Positions 1 to 7,546 of a DNA stretch of 11,505 bases are shown here, piece after piece. Origin of the DNA: Cyclostephanos tholiformis (Eukaryota > Bacillariophyta > Thalassiosirophyceae > Thalassiosirales > Thalassiosiraceae). Positions within the stretch are counted from its first letter, which is position 1. The number at the start of each line of letters is the position of its first letter. A model generated the notes under the pieces. The model ran no database searches. It was not told where the DNA came from and worked only from the letters and a program-made list of their open reading frames with translations. The translations under genes and the position numbers were made by a program. Location: assembly GCA_036939975.1 (NCBI GenBank), contig JALLPB010004173.1, forward strand, positions 1 to 11,505, written 5' to 3'.

Positions 1-869
1 GTGGTGAAACGAAGACCACTAAGAAAAATAAGACCAAGAAAAGCCCTTGGCGGTGCCACCCTTATGGAGTTGCATTCATTGCACATGATTTTTAGGCCGT
101 TGACCCTCTCCATGAGCATAGGGTTGTAATTCAAGTCTGAAGGACCTGTTGATTAATTTTGAGCAGATCCAAATCCTTGCTGCAAGTGCCAAAGAACTTT
201 GAATCATTGTCCAGAATAGCAGTGTGACAGAATCCATATCAGAGAAGTATTTTCATGATGGCAGAGGCAAAAGTAGTTGCAGATGGGTTAGTGACAGGGT
301 CCATGCATGCAAAACTTGTCATGCTGCAACACCCAATGAGGTAGAGAGCCTTCGAAGCTGGCATGGTGGCCTGCGGCATATGCATCAAAATGCATGACCA
401 CGAATGGTGCCTCAAATGGAAAGTTGTAAAAAAGCTCCAATGATTTGCTTTGTGTCTGATGTAAGAGGGCACACCCTGGACATGCTTGGCACATTCATTT
501 CACAACAGCATACATGCCTGGCCAGTAAATCCAGAGCCAGAGATGATAAAGTGTGTGATATGCATTCAAATGACCACCCATTGCATTGGTGTTGAATGCC
601 ACAAATAGGACATTAAACAGCTTGTGTGGAACCAATTGTAGACGTGTCTATGATGACGTCCCACCTATTGGTTCCTTCATGATCAGCATGTCATCCTCAA
701 CTGAGATCTGTGAAGTGGTCTGCGATAGTTGTGATTGACCTTCGTAGAGGGACTGGTTGCAGATGAGGGAGGGATTAAGAACAAGTTCACCGATCGACTC
801 AGCTCGGCATGGTTGCTGTAGCCCTGGAGCCAACCTTTTTTGAAGGAAGCCAAATGCAGATGGCACCAT
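1..869 (-). pseudogene. Gypsy integrase, partial at window edge, several lesions
   Basis: The enzyme would insert the cDNA into the genome. The zinc-binding region reads MGGHLNAYHTLYHL (His-x3-His), then IYWPGMYAVVK, a TGA at 495-497, and MCQACPGCAL (Cys-x2-Cys). The catalytic core begins with FVVMHFDAYAAG, where the Asp at 386-384 is the first of the D-D-E triad. A frame change near 330 is followed by YLIGCCSMTSFACMDPV and SATTFASAIMKILL, a TGA at 239-241, then GFCHTAILDNDSKFFG with the second Asp (211-209). After another frame change the third residue is the Glu of NPMLMERVNG (110-108). Upstream, SVEDDMLIMKEPI leads to a TAG at 648-650. All three catalytic residues survive, yet no frame is continuous. 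The C-terminal domain lies beyond the left edge. Confidence 0.88.
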
Positions 870-2243
870 TCACCAACATCTGAATAGTGGCTGCAGGCGC
901 TGTGAACTGATGGGGCAACAACACCTCACTGTTCAAACCCCAAAGGGTTGCAAAATGGGAGTGAACCTGTTCAAATAGCCATGCAGATGTTTTGGATGGC
1001 ATTGATGCATCCATTCCGAATTTGTAGGATTTGTGACATAAGCAATTTTGCAGCCTATTGATGAGACCAAAGCAGATTGTGAACTCATATGTTGAAATTG
1101 CACGGACATAAGTATGGTCATTGTGGTGGAATTCAATGCCAAAGTAATTCTGGAGGATGTTCTGATTTTGGCATGCCTCAAAAGGTGGGCAGAGGCTTTT
1201 GCCAGACAGCACAGTGAAGGTGACATTATTGGTTGATGACGTATGCTTTGGAGTGCTTACTACCATTAGACTGGAGTTGTCCTTGTTAAAGTCAATATCA
1301 TCATGACCATAGCAGAGAGAATGCTCAGGTCTGTTGAATGGTTCCCACATGGACAAACTGACTGGTCATTGCGGAATGTGAGGTGGGGTTTTCAACATGA
1401 TTGGATTGACGTTCAATGCAAAGTATGAATGGATGGCAGTGATGATGTAGCATGAGTCAGCAATGCTATCCCCAATGTTGGGGTATGCAACATCCTTAGA
1501 TTCAACTTTCCAATGGGCAGCTTTCAGTCCATGAATGAATGCCTTGATGCTGCATCTATCATGATCGGTGATGACTATGGCCACAATAATGGACAGCAAT
1601 TGGATGAGACATAACTGCACTATGATGAAGAGTCACAGAGTCCAGAACGAATATGTATCTTCACTTGTTTGGAAATGGTAGGAGTTGATCAGATAGCCCT
1701 AATGACCAATTGATTGCTGGATGCACAGATGTGGTTGAGGAAGTCACTGCCCAAAGTGAACACTGTGGCTATGCTGGCAAACTCATGAAAAAGTGATTGT
1801 CCTTGTTCCGTGGAATTGCAAGCCAGACGAACAGTAAAGGGCAAATTTCTGGATTCAATGGTCAAAATGAAATGGCCATTGGAAAAAGAGTAGATAGCCC
1901 AATCAAAATTCATCATCTCTCTGACATAAAGTTTGAATTCATTGGTCAAAGGGGTTGTAATTGGGGGCAGATTGCCAAACTGAGCTGACATGATTGAGAG
2001 ATGCATGTGCCCTCTGCCATCCACCACGATGAGATCAGCCAAGAGAGTTTGAATGTGCACTGCCTCGACAGAGTTGGTAACTGTGGTTGGCGCCTGGATA
2101 CATGGCCCATGGTAGTAAGGTATGCTTCTGGGCACATGGGAAGGTCCGTGGGTGCCAGTGAGGATCAATGAAGGTGATGGGTTTGTTCGAGATATTTTTG
2201 GAAGAGGGGGTAAAAGTGGAGATTGGCTCCGAGGCATGACCAA
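870..2243 (-). pseudogene. Extra Pol domain between RNase H and integrase, possible Rossmann/methyltransferase-like fold
   Basis: About 450 residues separate RNase H from integrase, far more than in standard Gypsy elements. The first frame (2243-1689) starts with a Pro-rich stretch, then IPYYHGPCIQ, then NFDWAIYSFSNGHF (about 1907-1869) and FTVRLACNSTEQGQSLFHEF. After a frame change come YLINSYHFQTSEDTYSFW, a TGA, then FIHGLKAAHWKVESKDV, YPNIGDSIADSCYIITAIHS (about 1485-1426) and LKTPPHIPQ. An in-frame TGA (1366-1368) precedes MWEPFNRPEHSLCYGHDD. A third block holds HTYVRAISTYEFTICFGLIN, TSAWLFEQVHSHFATL and FTAPAATIQMLVNGAICIWL. The order glycine-bearing loop, strand with acidic or polar end, Q-rich loop, then GDS-x6-YIIT resembles the motif order of C5-cytosine methyltransferases, but the PCQ and ENV catalytic motifs are not visible. 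I recognise the region as typical of related diatom elements; its function is unknown. Confidence 0.45.
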
Positions 2244-2676
2244 TAGTCGGTGTCAACGAGCTCATAGCTCATAGTTGGGCTTGTGGATGATATCAACATC
2301 CCAGCACATCAGTCACATTTATAGATATAGAACAGCTGGGTTGCCTCCCTCATACGACAACATGAACTTGATGGTGTAGCAATTTGTAACCAACACAAAG
2401 CATTGACAGAAGATGTACTGGCAGCATTTGTTAATGGCATAGTCCCCAGAGAATCCCTTGCTAAGATGAGAGTGTGGCGAGCATCAAAGCAAACCAGATG
2501 CAGTATCACCATGGGTCCTGCATTGCCTGCATCAAGATCTCATCATTGGCCGGCTGCAGCAAAATGTAACCAAAACCCCGTAAAGAGAAATCGGTATGCA
2601 AGACACACAACTTATATTAGTCAAATCCTTGAATGCAGGGGTCAGATATGATAGCCTCCTTCAGATCATCTCAAGC
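2165..2676 (-). pseudogene. Gypsy RNase H domain, frameshifted
   Basis: Directly after the connection domain, the minus strand encodes DPCIQGFD, a stop, then LHTDFSLRGFGYILLQPAND; the Asp at 2592-2590 fits the first RNase H metal ligand. Later blocks are HSHLSKGFSGDYAINKC and FVLVTNCYTIKFMLSYEGGN, then LMCWDVDIIHKPNYEL and LVDTDYWSCLGANLHFYPLF, which ends at a stop near 2165. Between the first two blocks roughly 15-20 residues seem shortened, and several frame changes occur. One is explained by a 7-bp tandem duplication at 2259-2272. The role would be removal of the RNA strand during cDNA synthesis. The call depends on order and on the T-D-F and T-N-C-Y blocks, both typical of Gypsy RNase H. 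Confidence 0.78.
2259..2272. repeat. 7-bp tandem duplication (agctcat x2) breaking RNase H frame
   Basis: The heptamer agctcat is present twice without a spacer. On the minus strand it falls between the HKPNYEL and ELVDTDYW blocks, which lie in different frames. A single copy would place them in one frame, so the duplication accounts for this frameshift. It could come from replication slippage or from repair of a staggered break. Confidence 0.85.
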
Positions 2677-3791
2677 TCATTCCGCTTCAGGCATCCAATG
2701 GGCAGCACCGGGCTCAGTATACTCCTGTTGGCAGATTTGCCGCAATGGCTCTACCTGCATTTCAAAGTTAGGAATGAACCGTGAGTAGAACTGTGCAAAG
2801 ACAATAAGTGTTGCAATGTCACAGACAAGTTCAGGTACCGGCCATGACTTGATGAGACCATCTTTTACTGGGCTAGGCAATTGCCATCTTTGCACACATC
2901 AACACCAATGAACTCAAACTGGGTAGGAAAGAATGAGCTTTTGCAGAGGTTTAGGGAAAGGTTGTATTCCTGGCATACCTTCAATTGGCATCAATGAATT
3001 TTGTTGGCCTGTTTCTGGGACCAAAGAGCATGATGGTGTAAGTCCATTTAATTGAGTCCACCCCTTGAAATGAGAGCTTTTTCTGACTTGATTTCTCAAC
3101 GACCAGCTGATGATATCCTATTGGCGTATCAAACATCCACATCCACTTCCCATTGCCAAAACACATTAAATACCATGGAGTCACATCGTGGGATGGGGTA
3201 CGTGATCATTAGAGTGACACTATTTAGTGGAATGTAGTTCACACAGAAGCGCCAGATGAAATCATTGATGTTGTGCTTTGAACAGCTATTGTCTGTTTGT
3301 GATGAATACACCCAACCTTGGCTAATACCGTGATACAATGTCTTATGATGAATCTTGCATTTGCCATAGAGGATTTTTTTCATGGCTATTGGTCGGGCAG
3401 TGCCAGTGTCAATGATACATTTGTAGTTTTTGACAGGCACAAAAACACCCTTGTTGTCAAACACAGAGTAGAATTCACGGATGTATTGTAGATCCCCCTG
3501 GAGGTTGAGCTCTAGATTGGACAGATCAACAACTTTACGCAGTTGAGCCTCATGCTTCTCGGGCTTGAAAATTAATTGGTAGGCAGGATCTGGAGGTGCA
3601 TCAAGGTCAGGCTTTGGATGCTTGAATTTGGGCAGAACTGACCTGACTTTGATATGGTGAAGCATGTTGTCATACTCATCGGACTGATCTGGGAACCTGC
3701 AGTCATCTAGGAAGACGTTCTGTACATGTTTCTGATGATTTGGCTTTGGGTCAACATGGATAGGGGATTGCGCACCGGACATCACATTCAT
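2677..3791 (-). pseudogene. pol: Gypsy reverse transcriptase, catalytic YxDD segment deleted
   Basis: The domain would copy element RNA into DNA. The first frame (3791-3129) has YIREFYSVFDNKGVFVPVKN, then IIDTGTARPIAMKKILYG, then WRFCVNYIPLNSVT followed by YPIPRCD, the usual fingers and early palm. Near 3160 the frame shifts and the palm continues as MFDTPIGYHQL (first catalytic Asp) and FQGVDSIKWTYTIMLFGPRN. After TKFIDAN, near 2985, the sequence jumps directly to EYNLSLNLCKSSFFPTQFEF and IGVDVCKDGN. A Gypsy enzyme normally has about 50 residues between these blocks, including the YxDD motif, and they are absent. The thumb and connection follow in another frame as AQFYSRFIPNFEMQVEPLRQ and AHWMPEAE, to 2677. 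The identity is secure; the enzyme is certainly inactive. Confidence 0.9.
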
Positions 3792-4369
3792 GCTCTATAG
3801 GATGGGACTTGCTTTAGGTGTGATTTCATGTGGTGAGCAAATGATTTGGAGAAAAAAAGTGAGTGCTGGATTATAGTCAACACAAGTGACCCTGTTGGTC
3901 CACTGGTACAGTCAACTGATGTTATTCTTATAGATGTATAATCTACTGATTACCACAATAGATATAATGTCAACTGTGTGTCCAAATGCACGATAACTAG
4001 TCGTTGAACTGTGCTGATATGATTGCTAACAGGTTGTAACTCACAAATAACTGTCCTTCCCCAGAACACTGGAGTGGTAATCATTGTCATCAATATGCAC
4101 AGAAGAAGGTGGCACCCACCTGGCGCCAATACCACTGGAGTGGTAAGAGGTTGAGTCCATGCTGCACGAGTCAATGACGGCTGGGCATGCCACTGACTTG
4201 GTACCAAAGTGGACTGCCGACTGGATATTGAATGATCCCGAGCCACTTGCCTGTACCTTGGCATCATAATAGCACTCCAGATTCTCAATTTCATGCATGA
4301 TGTTGCAGAATTTGGTGAGTTGCACTGGAGCATCAGTTTCATCCATGACAGGGACATGATTTGGCAATG
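3792..4369 (-). pseudogene. Linker between Gypsy protease and reverse transcriptase, eroded
   Basis: The frame that leaves the protease side can be read from 4412 to 4041, with acidic and Ser-rich stretches such as MHEIENLECYYDAKVQASGS, and stops at 4041. From 4040 to 3792 no frame stays open for long and I see no motif. Position between protease and reverse transcriptase, and the continuing minus-strand bias, indicate decayed pol linker. No separate gene is supported here. Confidence 0.5.
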
Positions 4370-4743
4370 TCAAAAATTGATGGGGAAGGGGGGACAGTCC
4401 AGATGCTTGCATTCAACCACCATGTCAACAAAATTCGCATTAGCCCCAGTTGCCAACTGAAATGGAAGTGGAAGTCCCAAAATTTTGTTGATGGATATGT
4501 GTGGGCCAGTTGCGATCATAAATGATGCGTTGTCTCCTTTTTTGTTTTGTAGGGTAGATGGAACTGGAAGCACACCTCCAACTCCATTATAACTGTGGCC
4601 TCCCCTTTTTGCACGATACCTGACAGGACAATTGCTGCATAGTCTTGTGGAGCATAGATTTTTGCAACATAGTGCAAAACACATTTTGCAATCTGTGCAT
4701 AGAAATGGAAGCTCCCAGTCATGAGGGCAGCACACGTGTCCAT
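4370..4743 (-). pseudogene. Gypsy aspartic protease (retropepsin-like) domain, frameshifted
   Basis: This domain would cut the Gag-Pol polyprotein. The first frame starts at 4743 with DTCAALMTG, which takes the place of the usual D-T/S-G active-site triad. It runs through YAPQDYAAIVLSGIV to FQFHLPYKTKK near 4560. The frame then shifts and the protein goes on as NASFMIATGPHISINKILGL (a second beta strand plus the retropepsin-like I-x-G-L) and ends with HLDCPPFPINF. The upstream linker, 4907-4744, includes VFVVNVSDLVVSP and IQSNLPHIILKL and leads into the protease without a recognisable border. The frameshift alone inactivates it. DTC in place of DTG may be a family feature rather than damage; I believe relatives vary at this site but cannot verify it. 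Confidence 0.7.
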
Positions 4744-4907
4744 GGCTATGAAGATTTCAGGGAATCCTCAAGCTTGAGAATGATATGGGGCAGATTGCTC
4801 TGAATAGCAATAGGCATTTGTTGCTTCATTGGGCTAACCACAAGGTCTGAAACGTTCACCACAAAGACCTGTCTGTGACCACTATAGGATGCACCACTGC
4901 CCAGAGC

Positions 4908-6461
4908 CTACATTCTTGGGGTGGTCACAGTCGATGCAACACATACCCCATCACTAACCTCACAACCTCTCATTGATTGAAGTACCTGCTGTCGAATACG
5001 CTTCTGACCAGCATCGTCAAAGTCAGAAAAATTTGCCATCTTGAGATTCTTGCACTTAACATTCAGGGTGTGGTGCTTCTTCCTATTCTTCCACATTTGC
5101 TAAATTCCCTTTGCTGTATTCTGTGCCACTCCAGGGTTGTCTTTGTTGGGGCATATGATGATATGGTTTCCATCCACAAACTCAGACCTAGGATGTGGAC
5201 CACCACAGCCAAAACATGGCCAAGGACCCCCTTTGCTGCTTTTACTGCCACCATCAGACACTCTTGACTCATCCGTAGATGTGCAACCACTGCCTTGGTA
5301 AGAGTACCTGGCAAGTGTTTTTTTGGCCTGGCTGAGATACACACCCAGAGCAACACTAGAACCGCCACTGACAAAAGCCTGGGAAAGCCCCACCACCTCA
5401 TGGGCAACACACTTAACCAAAACCAAGTTGTCCTCAGCCTGCTGTGCGGCCAGCAGAATCTGCTGAAGCACTTTTTGTTGGTGGGTTGCATTGAAGGATT
5501 GGACAACATGGTGCTGTGCAAAAAGGCAGTGAAATCCGGTAAGAAAATGGCTATTCAAACCCTCCATAAACTTCACATACACTGATTGGAAAGTCCCACT
5601 GGTTGATAAATGGCCTAGTCACACTCATCAACTGCTAAAAGTAGGACTTGATGGAACTATTAACCTGATTCCCATCTTTGTCCACATGCACCTAGCGAAT
5701 GTTGCTCAAGAAACAAGGTATGGCACACAATACAGAACACCAGCCAAAGAATCATCTGGCCAATCTTAGTGTGCACTGACTCCCAACCAGTGGGGCAGTT
5801 CTGAGGCCAAAACTTGCCGGCATCAGTTCAACTGGCCCATCCTGCATCTTCTCCAACAGCTGCTCCTTAACATCAGTGGGGGATAACATGCCAAGGTCAC
5901 TGGGCCCGTGGAACGTCATGAGGTTGTAGGCATTTCCTTTTTTGTTGGTCATCGCCCATGAAGACTGTGGTATTTCCAGATAAAACTGCATTTGCAGTCG
6001 TCGGCCCAGCTGGTTCTGCAACATTAACAAGCATTGCAAAGTCAAGGAAAAGCTGAACCCGAACAAATTTTATGTTTGCCCATCGACAATTGGCAACATT
6101 TCCATCCTGGACTGGTAGGAGGTTATTTGGGTCTTCTGGCATTGACGAGTTCTTGATAACATCATGAGATGGCGGAAATCACACCAGTTATCATTGAAAA
6201 TTGCAGCCAATCATTAGCAACACCATCTACCATTGCCTGTAGATTCAGCTGGTGGCCGAGTGCATTCAGCTGAAGACAAAGGTCCAGGTTTTGTGAAGAA
6301 AGTGCAGTCAGAGTGATATGATATGCATGGGCGTGTTCATGGGGCAACATCATGCTGTCAAAACAATGATAAATGTAGACAGTTGACCACCCAACACTGA
6401 TGGACACAAGTAAGCATGTGGTGAAAGGGGCCCCTGACTGGGCGGCAGCAGCCTCAGACAT
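4908..6461 (-). pseudogene. gag: Gypsy gag polyprotein (capsid and nucleocapsid), broken
   Basis: The Gag structural protein would form the virus-like particle and bind the element RNA. The first ATG at 6461 opens a frame starting MSEAAAAQSG, which ends at 6162. The protein then continues in a second frame (6142-5897, with NLLPVQDGNVAN and FLDFAMLVNVAEPAGP) and a third (6066-5752, with MPASFGLRTAP and GSQCTLRLA). A further frame runs through MSVTRPFINQWDFP into KFMEGLN and on to 5103. A TAG at 5100-5102 separates it from a basic tail rich in Lys, Arg and His containing FSDFDDAGQKRIRQQVLQSM, which ends at 4908. The order capsid, knuckle, basic tail fits Gag. Start choice: 6461 is the first ATG after the candidate primer binding site and lies in a plausible leader. 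The gene cannot make an intact protein. The call rests on the knuckle and on the protease that follows; the capsid fold was not tested. Confidence 0.78.
5151..5216 (-). other. Gypsy Gag zinc knuckle, CX2CX13HX3C
   Basis: The stretch CFGCGGPHPRSEF continues to a His and a final Cys, giving Cys-x2-Cys-x13-His-x3-Cys, with an extra His three residues after the second Cys. The classical retroviral knuckle is CX2CX4HX4C, so this version has a longer spacer. All four putative ligands are intact although the rest of gag is damaged. The expected role is binding of element RNA for packaging. Zinc binding is inferred from the motif only. Confidence 0.7.
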
Positions 6462-6480
6462 AATCGAGAGTTTTATAATT

Positions 6481-6491
6481 CCAGCAGACCA
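6481..6491 (-). other. Candidate primer binding site of the Gypsy element
   Basis: On the minus strand the sequence CA followed by TGGTCTGCTGG lies 20-30 bases before the gag ATG at 6461. LTRs usually end in CA and are followed by a primer binding site starting TGG, complementary to the CCA end of a tRNA. Here the tRNA would have to end in ccagcagacca. The junction also lies in a perfect 12-bp palindrome, agaccatggtct (6486-6497), so the match may be accidental. No tRNA was identified. Confidence 0.3.
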
Positions 6492-6492
6492 T

Positions 6493-6713
6493 GGTCTAGG
6501 GACAGACTTTGGTCTAAGGACAAACTTCGGTCTAAGGACAGATCTTGGCTGATGGCCAGACTCTCAGTCTATGGACAGATCTTTGGGTGATGGCCAGACA
6601 CTAGGTCTATGGACAGACCTTTAGGTGGCGGACAGACTGTTAGTGGATGGACAGATGCGGTCTATGGACAGACCTTTGGTGCCGGACAGATGCGGTCCAT
6701 GGATAGACCAAGG
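6493..6713. repeat. Degenerate minisatellite, about 12 units of 16-20 bp with internal dyad
   Basis: Units begin at about 6493, 6511, 6529, 6547, 6566, 6586, 6604, 6624, 6642, 6659, 6678 and 6694, with a mean spacing of about 18 bp. The consensus is close to ggtctatggacagaccttt. The best copies contain ggtct and its complement agacc around a 6-base loop, so each unit can form a short hairpin; the ggacaga core is the most constant part. All frames are nearly open through the array, which explains overlapping short open frames there; none is likely coding. It lies directly upstream of the Gypsy gag, possibly in the end of its LTR. Confidence 0.85.
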
Positions 6714-7320
6714 AACACCGATATCCACCAAAAGGAAGGGCCACGATGGCGATGGCGGAGCATGCGATGGCCCAAGGTTCCCAATTTTGGGCGCTTGGAG
6801 GCATTTGTGTGCATGGGATAGCAGCAAAAATGCATAGAGAACAAAGAGCTTGGCGCCAAAAGGATAGCACGAGGTGTACCGTGGCAGCCACATGGCAAAG
6901 AGGGACCTGCCAACAAATTCTGAGTGAAATAATCATCGTGCCACCCGAACTACTGCCCATGTGCGAAACCGTGATGACGGCAACTGAGCGCAAACAAGTC
7001 CTGATGCACAAGAGGAAGAAGAGGAAGGGTATGACCATCATGGGAAGAGTCCAAAGAGGGTGGTGGTGGCAATGGCCAAGGTGAGTTTGATCAGTCAATG
7101 GTGCACCACTTAAAAGTTGATTGGAGACTAATTGTGAGCTAAACAGAATTATTTTTCTAATGATGTTTAGCAATGAAAATGCAATTGTCGACATCAGAAT
7201 TCTGAGAAAGTTCTGAGAAAAATATCTAGACACCCATCCAAATTCAATCCCTTGCTGAAACACTAGGGGATCCATACAAAGGTTGGATCCCATTACCAAG
7301 TATTCCCAATTACCGAGCAC
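6714..7320. other. Unassigned interval between the two elements
   Basis: No domain or RNA gene was recognised. A plus-strand frame from 6746 to 7084 (112 codons) ends in a Lys/Arg-rich stretch with TERKQVLMHKRKKRKG. A minus-strand frame from 7320 to 6640 (226 codons) crosses the same bases and enters the minisatellite. Neither has support beyond being open. The interval has a short gatggc repeat near 6744-6757, an 11-bp tandem repeat ttctgagaaag at 7200-7221, and two ggatcc sites about 19 bp apart near 7268. The likeliest content is LTR or leader sequence of one or both flanking retrotransposons, or a relic of a third insertion. Confidence 0.4.
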
Positions 7321-7546
7321 GAGATCTTTCCCACCATCTCACTCGAACAGCTAATACTCCCAATCTCAACGGATACGAATATTTCCCGAACGGAAATCAC
7401 ATGACTCGATCCTATCCTACAATAGTGACAGAATAGACTCATAATTCTTAATCACGTTATTAGCAGTATCTTCGCAAGTTCTCTTGACAGTGATTAAGAA
7501 CTTTCTGACCCTGCGCTCCCCTACGCGCTCTTTATACATCCCCAAG
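7321..7546 (+). other. Probable LTR/leader region of the Copia element
   Basis: This gene-free stretch lies directly before the Copia gag ATG and should hold the end of its 5' LTR and its leader. It has two dyads: atttcc/ggaaat around 5 bases (7381-7397) and a perfect 11-bp inverted repeat ttcttaatcac/gtgattaagaa (7445-7455 and 7490-7500) around 34 bases. No TGG-type primer binding site is evident. A tttata at 7531 is too close to the start codon to be read as a TATA box. LTR limits cannot be set without the 3' LTR. Confidence 0.35.
7445..7500. repeat. 11-bp perfect inverted repeat before Copia gag
   Basis: The arms ttcttaatcac and gtgattaagaa are exact reverse complements separated by 34 bases. 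In RNA they could form a stem in the leader of the gag transcript, about 47 bases before the ATG. Role unknown: packaging, a dimer signal or chance are all possible. Confidence 0.75.

Larger units (their letters stand above)
1..6493 (-). mobile_element. Degenerate Ty3/Gypsy LTR retrotransposon, 3' end cut by window edge
   Basis: The minus strand carries gag, protease, reverse transcriptase, RNase H and integrase in that order, which is the Ty3/Gypsy order with integrase last. Individual domains are clear, but the reading frame changes many times. In-frame stops lie at 5100-5102 (TAG), 1366-1368 (TGA), 648-650 (TAG), 495-497 (TGA) and 239-241 (TGA). Frame changes occur near 6160, 5900, 4560, 3160, 2265, 800-840, 330 and 130. 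The integrase C-terminus and the 3' LTR lie beyond the left edge. The wording of the zinc-knuckle, protease and reverse transcriptase motifs matches what I know of diatom Gypsy elements; that family assignment is inference. The element is dead and can be no more than a fossil or a source of RNA. Confidence 0.9.

Noticed and set aside
4977..5267. Plus-strand frame of 96 codons across the Gypsy gag
   Set aside because: It overlaps the minus-strand zinc knuckle and basic tail, which have a recognisable family signature; the plus-strand translation has none.
6471..6477. TATAAAA on the minus strand just before the Gypsy gag ATG
   Set aside because: It lies between the candidate primer binding site and the ATG, inside the transcript leader of an LTR element, so a promoter role is unlikely.
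6493..6713. Possible CRISPR array
   Set aside because: Units are contiguous and degenerate with no unique spacers, unit length drifts from 16 to 20 bp, and the setting is a eukaryotic retroelement.
6609..6837. Overlapping short plus-strand frames with repeated M-D-R-P-type units
   Set aside because: They are produced by the ~18-bp minisatellite, which leaves several frames open; nothing indicates translation.
7531..7536. tttata as a TATA box for the Copia element
   Set aside because: It is only about 11 bases before the gag ATG, inside the presumed leader, so it cannot set a transcription start for that ATG.
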